From Candidatus Zipacnadia bacterium (GTDB lineage: Bacteria; Armatimonadota; Zipacnadia; Zipacnadales; Zipacnadaceae): a stretch of 38,837 nt of DNA. The stretch is from contig JALGTU010000010.1 of the NCBI GenBank assembly GCA_029821195.1, positions 1-38,837 on the forward strand, given 5' to 3'. The first letter of the stretch is position 1. Every line of letters starts with the position of its first letter. Shown here piece after piece: positions 32,604-38,837 of the stretch. The notes below the pieces were generated by a model, which ran no database searches, had not been told where the DNA came from, and was given only the letters and a program-made list of their open reading frames with translations. Both the position numbers and the translations under genes were made by a program.

Positions 32604-34868
32604 TCACTCCACGGCCACTTCCGTAGCCAGGCGGCGGGAATTGGGGTCAACCAGCCTTTGCGCAGTTACCTCAAAGCTACCCTCGAGTCGGATATCCGCC
32701 GACGAGCTTCCCACCATCACCTTAAACTCACCCGGCTCTACCACCATCCGCATATCCCGGTCGTAGAAGGCCAGCAGGTCCATTGGCAAGGTGAAGGTTA
32801 CTGTCTTCTTCTCGCCAGGCTCAAGGCCGACGCGGGCGAAGCCTTTTAGTTCCCTGTTCGGGCGGGTGAGTGAGGCGACGACGTCACGCAGATAGAGTTG
32901 CACCACTTCGTCGCCGCTGCGCTTGCCAATATTCGCCACGGTGCAGCTAATGCTTACCTCAGCCTCTTCGCCGACCTGCTGCGGAGCGATCCGCAGATTG
33001 CTGTACTTGAAATCGGTGTAGCTCAGCCCGTGCCCGAACGGCAGCAGCGGGTAGGCGGTGTTGAAGATATAGGGCCGGAAAGCAAGCGGCCGGCGGTTGT
33101 AGGGGGCGGGGATCTGGCCAGAATTGACCAGGATGGATACAGACAGCTTGCCGCCCGGATTGTAGTCCCCGAACAACACGTCCGCCACGGCATTGCCGCC
33201 CTCTTCGCCGGGCATCCACGCCTCGACAATGGCCGGCACGTTCTCAAACATCCACGGACTGCTCAGGGGCCGACCGTTGACCAGAACCACCACCAGCGGA
33301 GTGCCGGTCTCGTACAGCGCTTTAAGCAGCTCCTCCTGGGCGCCGGGCAGCGTAATCTCGGTCCGGTCGAGGTTCTCGCCGGTGGTGCCGTCTACGTGCA
33401 TGCCCGACTCATCCCCCACCACCGCCACCACCACATCCGCGTCCTGCGCGGCCTTGATTGCCTCGGCAAAGCCCTCAGTCGAGTCACTCATCGCCTCGCA
33501 GCCCTGGGCAGAGCGAACCTCGGTCTGGGCCGATACCTTGGCCCTTATACCCTCCAGGATGGTGATGATGTCTACACCATCGGGGCTGTCCGCCACGTGT
33601 ACCGGATAGCTGTAATCCCCCATAAGGTTGGTGGTGCTATCCGCATTCGGCCCGACCACGGCGATAGACTTGACCGCCGAGGAAAGCGGCAGAAGATCCT
33701 TTTCATTCTTCAGCAGCACAATCGAGCACCGCGCCACCTCCCGGGACAACGCACGATGCTGAGGCATATCAAAGACCGTCGCCGCGCTGGCTTCGTCAAC
33801 GAAAGGCTCGTCAAACAGGCCCAACGCAAGCTTGAGCCGCAGGTGGCGACGCACAGAGCGGTCTACCAGCGACTCGTCAATCTCGCCGGCGCGGACCGCA
33901 TTGATCAGCGGCTCGGCATAGTAGTCCCAGTCAGGCAGCTCGACGTCTAGCCCGGCCTCCAGTGCCTGCTTGGCGGCCTCGGCTTTGGTCCCGGCGATGT
34001 AGTGCTCGGTCTGGAGCATGGTGATCGTGCCGTAGTCGGCTACGACCACCCCGTCAAAGCCCCACTGGTTACGCAGGACCTCGGTAAGCAGTTCCGGGGA
34101 GGCGCTGCACGGGATGCCGTCAATCTCGTGGTAGGCGCTCATAACCGAGCCGGCCCCGCCCTCGGTTATCGCCACCTGGTAGGGAAACAGGAATACCTCG
34201 CGCAGCTCGCGGGACGGAATGCGGGCCGGGGCCAGGTTGCGCCCGCCCTCGGAGAAGCTGTTCCCGACGTAATGCTTGAGGCACGATAGGATCCCCTCAC
34301 GCAGATTATCCCCCTGGAGGCCCTGGACATAGGCTGTGGTCATCCGGGAGATCAGGTAGGGGTCCTCGCCCATTGTCTCCTCAGTCCGCCCCCAGCGGGG
34401 GTCCCAGCCCAAATCCAGCACCGGCGACAGACAATAATTCGTGCCCAGGGCCCGCGCCTGCTGCCGGATTACGTCGGTCATCCGTCTAATAAGCTGCGGG
34501 TCCCAGGTCGAGCCAAGCCCGATAGCCTGGGGGAAGACGGTGGCACCCATGGCCATCAGGCCGCTGAGGCACTCCTCGTGGACGATGGCCGGAATACCCA
34601 GGCGTGTCTCCGCGCGCAGGAAACGCTGGATTTCGTTGGCAAATCGGGCCGCTTCAGTGGGCGGGATCTCCAGCCAGCCGGCGATTCGCGCGACCTGGCC
34701 GATGCCGTACTTCAGACGCTCCTTCATCTTCGCGCGCGACAACTCGCCGTTGTCGCCGAGCAGGTCCTTGACCGTAACCGCACCAATCTGGGCCGCCTTC
34801 TCCTCCAACGTCATCTCACGAAGCAACTCTTCCAGCCGGCTTTCTTCTTCAGGGGTCAGTGTAATCAC
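32604..34868 (-). CDS. Beta-glucosidase/xylosidase-type GH3 enzyme, copy A
   Basis: A 754-aa family 3 glycoside hydrolase with the full set of domains: (beta/alpha)8-like domain (about 10-330), alpha/beta sandwich (about 350-580) and C-terminal fibronectin-III-like domain (about 640-740, ending RDVVASLTRPNRELKGFARV). The nucleophile should be Asp278 in VVADYG. LKHYVGNSFSEGGRN (198-211) is the conserved KH loop, and GEDPYL (167-172) is another hallmark. GH3 removes single beta-linked glucose, xylose or related sugars from non-reducing ends. No signal peptide, so cytoplasmic. The start is the GTG at 34868, which sits eight bases after GGGAGG; the frame stays open to 35030, but the extension is not family-like. 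Copy B lies immediately upstream. Confidence 0.92.
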   Translation of the reverse strand: MITLTPEEESRLEELLREMTLEEKAAQIGAVTVKDLLGDNGELSRAKMKERLKYGIGQVARIAGWLEIPPTEAARFANEIQRFLRAETRLGIPAIVHEECLSGLMAMGATVFPQAIGLGSTWDPQLIRRMTDVIRQQARALGTNYCLSPVLDLGWDPRWGRTEETMGEDPYLISRMTTAYVQGLQGDNLREGILSCLKHYVGNSFSEGGRNLAPARIPSRELREVFLFPYQVAITEGGAGSVMSAYHEIDGIPCSASPELLTEVLRNQWGFDGVVVADYGTITMLQTEHYIAGTKAEAAKQALEAGLDVELPDWDYYAEPLINAVRAGEIDESLVDRSVRRHLRLKLALGLFDEPFVDEASAATVFDMPQHRALSREVARCSIVLLKNEKDLLPLSSAVKSIAVVGPNADSTTNLMGDYSYPVHVADSPDGVDIITILEGIRAKVSAQTEVRSAQGCEAMSDSTEGFAEAIKAAQDADVVVAVVGDESGMHVDGTTGENLDRTEITLPGAQEELLKALYETGTPLVVVLVNGRPLSSPWMFENVPAIVEAWMPGEEGGNAVADVLFGDYNPGGKLSVSILVNSGQIPAPYNRRPLAFRPYIFNTAYPLLPFGHGLSYTDFKYSNLRIAPQQVGEEAEVSISCTVANIGKRSGDEVVQLYLRDVVASLTRPNRELKGFARVGLEPGEKKTVTFTLPMDLLAFYDRDMRMVVEPGEFKVMVGSSSADIRLEGSFEVTAQRLVDPNSRRLATEVAVE

Positions 34869-35052
34869 TACGAATACCTCCCAGCATACTTTCCGCCTAG
34901 CAATCGCCCAAAACAGAGTAAACGTCGCATCTGCTGCTGTACTTTCGGCCTGGCCGACACATTCCCTCCTCGCACCAACCATCAGTACAGAGCGCGGGCC
35001 AATATTGAGGCCCATCATCTCGCACGCCATCCGCCCACAGAGTTCCGCAGAA

Positions 35053-37335
35053 TCACTCCACAGCTACTTCTGTACCAAAGCGGCGCGAATTCGGGTCCAC
35101 TAGCTTCTGCTCCGTCACTTCGAAGCTGCCCTCGAGGCGGATGTCCTCCGACGAGCTACCCACCATCACCGCAAACTCGCCCGCCTCGACCACCAGCCGC
35201 ATATCCCGGTCGTAGAAAGCCAGCAGGCCCATTGGCAAGGTGAAGGTTACTGTCTTCTTCTCGCCGGGCTCGAGGGTGATGCGCGCAAAGCCCTTCAATT
35301 CCTTGATTGGGCGGACAACCGAAGCGACGGCGTCGTGCAGGTAGAGCTGCACCACCTCGTCGCCGGCTCGCCCGCCTGTGTTCTCCACCGTGCAGCTAAT
35401 AGCTACCTCCGTCTGCTCGCCAACCTGCTGTGGAGTAATCTGCAGACCACTGTACTCGAACTCAGTGTAGCTCAGGCCGTGTCCGAACGGCAGGGCCGGG
35501 TAGGCAGGATGATAGACATAGGTCCGCAGCGAGAAGGGCCGCCGGTTATAGGGCATCGGCGCTTGGCCGGCGCTGGCCAGGATTGAAACGGGCAGCTTCC
35601 CGCCCGGATTGTAGTCGCCGAAGAGCACGTCGGCCACGGCGTTGCCTGCCTCTTCGCCCGGCAGCCACGCCTCGACAATGGCCGACACATTCTCGAACAT
35701 CCACGGGCTGTACAGTGGCCGACCATTGACCAGAACCACCACCAGCGGAGTGCCGGTCTCATACAGCACTTTAAGCAGTTCCTCCTGGACACCGGGCAGC
35801 GTAATCTCGGTCCGGTCGCGGTTCTCGGAGGTGGTCAGGCCCGACGACCCTCCCACCACCGCCACTACTACATCCGCCGCGCGCGCGAGGGCCACTGCCT
35901 CCGCAAAGCCCTCTGTCGAGTCACTCATCTCCATCGGCCAGCGCGGAACACGCAGCGCTGGTGGACCTACCGCGCAGCCCTGGGCGTAGCTAACCTCAGT
36001 CTGCGGGGAAGTCTTCCCCCGTATGCCCTCCAAGATGGTCACAATGCGAATCCCCGCCGACCCCGCCCTATCCCTATAGGAATAGTACCCCAGTACGTTC
36101 CGAGTTTCGTGGGCATTTGGCCCGATCACCGCGAGAGATTTGATATCACGGGGAAGTGGGAGTAGGCCGTCGCTGTTCTTCAACAGGACGATGGAGCGGC
36201 GGGCCAGTTCCCCGGCGAATTCCCGGTGCTGCGGCATATCGAAGACCTTCGCAGCGCTGGCTTCGTCCGCAAAGGGGTCATCAAACAGGCCCAGCGCGAA
36301 CTTCGCACGCAGGTGCCGCCGTACCGCCCGGTCCACGTGAGCCTCCGGGATCCTCCCGTCGCGTACCGCCTCGAGGAGGGGCTCACGGTAATAATCCCAA
36401 CAGTTCGGCTCGACGTCTACCCCGGCCTTCAGCGCCTGCTCCGCAGCCTCGGTCTTGCTTGCGGCGGTGCAATGCACAGTGTGCAACTGGTCAATGGCAC
36501 CGTAGTCTCCCACGACCACCCCGGTAAACCCCCACTCGTCCCGCAGGATCTTGGTCAAGAGCTCCTCGGACGCACTGCACGGAATCCCGTCAATGTCGTG
36601 CATACCGCTCATAACCGCGCCGGCCTGGCCCTCCTTGATAGCCACTTCGAAGGGGAACAGGAAGATTTCGCGAAGCTCGTGAGGCCCAACGTGCACCGAC
36701 GCCGGATGGCGCCCACCCTCAGAGAAGCCGCCTCCCGCGAAGTGCTTGGGCGCGGCGATGATGCCTGTCTGCAAATCACTCCCCCGGAGCCCCTGGACAA
36801 AAGCTGCGGCCATCCGCGAGGCCAGGTAGGGATCTTCGCCCAGTGTCTCTTCGATCCGCCCCCAGCGCGGATCCCAGGCCACGTCTAGCACCGGCGACAG
36901 ACATTGCCGCACGCCCACGGCCTGGCCCTGCCGCCGAATGATGTCGGTCATCCGCCTCGCCATCTCGGGGTCCCAGGTGGAGGCCAGCCCGATAGGCTGG
37001 GGGAAGATCGTGGCTCCCAGCATCATCAGGCCCGCGATACATTCGTCGTGCACTATCGCAGGCACACCCAGCCGTGTCTCTTCGAGCAGGAAGTGCTGGA
37101 TTTCGTTGACCAGCCGGGCTCTCTTAGCGGGGGCAATCTCCTTCTGACCAGTGATTCGCGCTATCTGCCCGATGCCGTACTTCAGTTCCCGCTGCATCCT
37201 ATCTCGCGACAGCTCATCGTCATCATCCAGCAACTGCCGTCCTCCGACCCCGCCCATCTGGGCCGCCTTCTCCTCCAGGGTCATTTCAGCCACAAGCTCT
37301 TCCAACCGACTCTCTTGTTCCGAGGTGAGTTTCAT
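35053..37335 (-). CDS. Beta-glucosidase/xylosidase-type GH3 enzyme, copy B
   Basis: A 760-aa GH3 enzyme closely related to the gene that follows it, with the same three domains. The nucleophile should be Asp277 in VVGDYG. The KH loop is PKHFAGGGFSEGGRH (196-210), and GEDPYL is present. Relative to copy A it has an insertion (VGPPALRVPRWPM) in the sandwich domain and lacks the MHVDGTTGENL stretch, replaced by a shorter SGLTTSENR; this loop lies near the sugar-binding cleft, so substrate preference may differ. The chosen start is the ATG at 37335, preceded by GGGAGGTATT at 11 bases, the same leader string as in copy A. There is no signal peptide. It is the first gene of a unit with copy A and the secreted GH-A-like enzyme. 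Confidence 0.92.
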   Translation of the reverse strand: MKLTSEQESRLEELVAEMTLEEKAAQMGGVGGRQLLDDDDELSRDRMQRELKYGIGQIARITGQKEIAPAKRARLVNEIQHFLLEETRLGVPAIVHDECIAGLMMLGATIFPQPIGLASTWDPEMARRMTDIIRRQGQAVGVRQCLSPVLDVAWDPRWGRIEETLGEDPYLASRMAAAFVQGLRGSDLQTGIIAAPKHFAGGGFSEGGRHPASVHVGPHELREIFLFPFEVAIKEGQAGAVMSGMHDIDGIPCSASEELLTKILRDEWGFTGVVVGDYGAIDQLHTVHCTAASKTEAAEQALKAGVDVEPNCWDYYREPLLEAVRDGRIPEAHVDRAVRRHLRAKFALGLFDDPFADEASAAKVFDMPQHREFAGELARRSIVLLKNSDGLLPLPRDIKSLAVIGPNAHETRNVLGYYSYRDRAGSAGIRIVTILEGIRGKTSPQTEVSYAQGCAVGPPALRVPRWPMEMSDSTEGFAEAVALARAADVVVAVVGGSSGLTTSENRDRTEITLPGVQEELLKVLYETGTPLVVVLVNGRPLYSPWMFENVSAIVEAWLPGEEAGNAVADVLFGDYNPGGKLPVSILASAGQAPMPYNRRPFSLRTYVYHPAYPALPFGHGLSYTEFEYSGLQITPQQVGEQTEVAISCTVENTGGRAGDEVVQLYLHDAVASVVRPIKELKGFARITLEPGEKKTVTFTLPMGLLAFYDRDMRLVVEAGEFAVMVGSSSEDIRLEGSFEVTEQKLVDPNSRRFGTEVAVE

Positions 37336-37487
37336 CAACCGCAATACCTCCCATGGGTGCATTTGCAGCAACCCCTGCACATAATAATGCCCCCGACGTT
37401 TACCTCCGTCTGTTCGCCACAGGTCAGGGGTTCCCTTCCCTGGGCCCGGCTGACTGGCCAGGAGGCACCTCCCCTCCCCGCCGATTC

Positions 37488-37516
37488 TTGACAACGGCGA
37501 AAAGTTGCCGTATCAT
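37488..37516 (+). promoter_or_regulatory. Sigma-70 promoter of the tRNA-Leu gene
   Basis: A perfect TTGACA (37488-37493), a 17-base spacer and TATCAT (37511-37516) place the start point near 37523, about nine bases before the mature tRNA. Confidence 0.85.
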
Positions 37517-37531
37517 AGCTGTGCAGTGGGT

Positions 37532-37618
37532 GCCGAAGTGGTGGAATTGGTAGACACGCTGTCCTCAGGAGGCAGTGGGCTTCGGCCCGTGCCGGTTCGA
37601 ATCCGGCCTTCGGCACCA
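37532..37618 (+). tRNA. tRNA-Leu (anticodon CAG)
   Basis: An 87-nt class II tRNA including the encoded CCA. The acceptor GCCGAAG pairs with CTTCGGC and is followed by discriminator A and CCA. The anticodon stem CTGTC/GGCAG encloses the loop CTCAGGA, giving anticodon CAG for CTG codons. A long variable arm (TGGGCTTCGGCCCGT) and the T arm GCCGG-TTCGAAT-CCGGC complete the cloverleaf. Discriminator A and the long variable arm are leucine features. No integrated element was seen next to its 3' end. Confidence 0.97.
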
Positions 37619-37802
37619 CCACAGTGATACGCTCAGAGACTGCGTAGTTCTGCATCCACTGGCGCGGTGGCCCCATCACCGTTATGAAGGGTGCCATCTG
37701 CTTACCGGCGAACAATATGGGTATAAGAATTGCTGCCCAGCGTACCATCGGCCCACACAGCAGGCGGGCCGTATGCCTAATCCGTCACGGGAGGTAATCC
37801 AG

Positions 37803-38549
37803 ATGCGCAAGTGCTTAGTGCCAATGCTGTGCGTAATCGTAGTGCTGTTGCCGGCGGCTGCCTCCGCAGACGTTCGGGAAATCACTGTGGACCGAGTCAC
37901 AGAAAGCGGCCGGCTGCTGGTACCCATTCGCGGGATCTTCGAGTCGTTCGGCGCCACCGTGCAGTGGGACGGGGCCCGCAAGGCGGTCGAAATAGACCGC
38001 GGCAGCGACCATATAACCATGTTCGTCAATGACTACGCCGCCTACGTCAACGGGCAAACGGTCTATCTCGACGTGCCGCCCCGGATTATCCGCAGCCGCG
38101 TCCATGTGCCCCTGCGCTTCGTGGGCGAAGCGCTCGGCGGAACGGTGGACTACTACGGCAGCCAGGTGGACATCTCGGTGCCCGGTGCCGGTTCGTTGTG
38201 CGTGAATCTAAGAACTGCGTCCCGGCGACCCGCCAGCACCGGGCGGCGAACCGGGGGCACCTATCTCGCTACCTGGACCAGCCAGCGGCGGGTGACCGAC
38301 GCGGACCTGGCCGGATATACCAACTGGCAACTGACCCTGATGCGCAACGAGATCTACGCTCGCCACGGCCGCCCCTTCAAAAACCCCCACATCCGCAGCT
38401 ACTTCCTGAGCCAGTCGTGGTATTCGCCGAACGCCAATTACCAGGAGAGCTGGCGAGCAGCAGAACGCCGCATACATCCGAGATTATCAGACCGCCGTTT
38501 TCATCGTGGATGGTCCGGCCACTCATCCGTAGTTGCTCAAACAGCTTAA
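37803..38549 (+). CDS. Copper-amine-oxidase-N-like and YARHG-domain protein, probable frameshift at its end
   Basis: Exported protein with a signal peptide (residues 1-22). Residues about 25-127 form a copper-amine-oxidase-N-like domain in two halves (LVPIRGIFESFGATVQWDG; VHVPLRFVGEALGGTVDYYG). A linker follows, then a YARHG domain (about 163-218) with DLAGYTNWQLTLMRNEIYARHGR, LSQSWYSPNANY. After NYQES the frame turns unlike the family (WRAAERRIHPRLS). The next frame instead reads EQQNAAYIRDYQTAV and stops at 38532, which matches how YARHG domains end. A base gain or loss near 38445-38458 is therefore likely; the uncorrected frame ends at 38549. The ATG at 37803 has GGGAGG eight bases upstream. 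Role unknown; YARHG domains occur in surface proteins. Confidence 0.75.
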   Translation: MRKCLVPMLCVIVVLLPAAASADVREITVDRVTESGRLLVPIRGIFESFGATVQWDGARKAVEIDRGSDHITMFVNDYAAYVNGQTVYLDVPPRIIRSRVHVPLRFVGEALGGTVDYYGSQVDISVPGAGSLCVNLRTASRRPASTGRRTGGTYLATWTSQRRVTDADLAGYTNWQLTLMRNEIYARHGRPFKNPHIRSYFLSQSWYSPNANYQESWRAAERRIHPRLSDRRFHRGWSGHSSVVAQTA

Positions 38550-38567
38550 CGCCAGGGGACAAATCAC

Positions 38568-38837
38568 TTGCTGTCACTCACCGTACGAACGGGGCCAGCG
38601 CGGCGGCGCCGCGCTGCACTGCCGTGTTCCATTCTTCTGCTCATAGTTGCCTTGGTATTCGCCTTCAGCGACGCAGCCTGGCCCAATTGCGCCACTGTCT
38701 TGGCCACCTCTCAGCCCGATCACGCCAAGGTCTTTGTCAACGGCTACTTCAAGGGCTTCACGCCCTGCACCGTCAGCATCTGTTCGGCACAGGCCAAGCC
38801 GCGCCAATACCGCTTCACCATCATTAAGCCCGGCTAC
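38568..38837 (+). CDS. PEGA-domain envelope protein, N-terminal part only
   Basis: An open frame of 90 codons that runs off the right edge. It starts at TTG 38568, nine bases after AGGGGA. A basic start (RRRRAALP) is followed by a hydrophobic export segment (CSILLLIVALVFAFSDAA). The following sequence, ATSQPDHAKVFVNGYFKGFTP and then YRFTIIKPGY, is the beginning of a PEGA domain, a surface beta module whose name reflects a conserved Pro-Glu-Gly-Ala. The preceding YARHG gene ends 18-35 bases upstream, so the two may be cotranscribed. The start codon is not certain, but the domain assignment is good. Confidence 0.7.
   Translation, partial: MLSLTVRTGPARRRRAALPCSILLLIVALVFAFSDAAWPNCATVLATSQPDHAKVFVNGYFKGFTPCTVSICSAQAKPRQYRFTIIKPGY

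Noticed and set aside
32898-33950. Open frame of 350 codons antisense to GH3 copy A, with a similar one in copy B.
   Set aside because: Shadow of the conserved GH3 codon pattern; it recurs in both paralogues because the sense sequences are alike.
34869-35030. Upstream extension of GH3 copy A by 54 codons.
   Set aside because: The extension has no GH3 similarity and the GTG at 34868 has GGGAGG at the right distance.
37619-37802. Space after tRNA-Leu checked for an integrase attachment site or a further tRNA.
   Set aside because: No repeat of the tRNA 3' end, integrase gene or second cloverleaf is visible; only a weak TATAAG near 37722.

Overview
The window is GC-rich, densely coded bacterial DNA. 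It includes a large outer-membrane-type beta-barrel protein, so the host is probably a diderm. The mix of copper-amine-oxidase-N-like domains, PEGA and carboxypeptidase-regulatory-like domains, a CdaA/YbbR pair, and many glycan-active enzymes without SusC/SusD would fit an uncultured lineage such as Armatimonadota. That placement is inference; no taxonomic marker was searched.

Layout. Positions 1-5008 (minus) hold a helicase-nuclease pair of the AdnAB/AddAB type. The second subunit is cut by an apparent frameshift near 334-340 and runs off the left edge. Positions 5045-5603 hold a small REP-associated tyrosine transposase bracketed by two 37-bp palindromic repeats. Positions 5838-12522 (plus) carry an enolase-superfamily enzyme, a cation/Ca2+ antiporter, seryl-tRNA synthetase (serS), a copper-amine-oxidase-N/BsuPI-like protein, an anchored two-module protein and a small Trp-rich membrane protein. 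Two arrays of the same 10-nt unit, in opposite orientation, bracket the middle two-gene unit. Positions 12657-15101 (minus) are a GH29 alpha-L-fucosidase followed by two tandem SGNH hydrolases. Positions 15280-21218 (plus) look like one transcription unit behind a good sigma-70 promoter: oligogalacturonate-lyase-like propeller, small membrane exporter, heparinase II/III-like protein, diadenylate cyclase (cdaA) and its YbbR partner. Positions 21236-28889 (minus) are a tight four-gene envelope operon: SprA-like barrel, secreted protein of unknown function, lipoprotein, and exported HEAT/TPR protein. Positions 29004-37335 (minus) hold a second GH29 protein, a secreted clan GH-A-like glycosidase and two tandem GH3 enzymes. 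Positions 37488-38837 (plus) hold a tRNA-Leu(CAG) behind a near-consensus promoter, a copper-amine-oxidase-N/YARHG protein with a probable frameshift, and the start of a PEGA-domain protein that runs off the right edge.

How it fits together. About nine genes look dedicated to glycan breakdown (two GH29, two GH3, one GH-A-like, PL22-like, heparinase-like, two SGNH), and the enolase-family enzyme could act on released sugar acids. Most lack signal peptides, so the final steps appear cytoplasmic. The best candidates for something undescribed are the four-gene envelope operon at 21236-28889, the direct fusion of glycan genes to a c-di-AMP synthase gene, and the paired decamer arrays.
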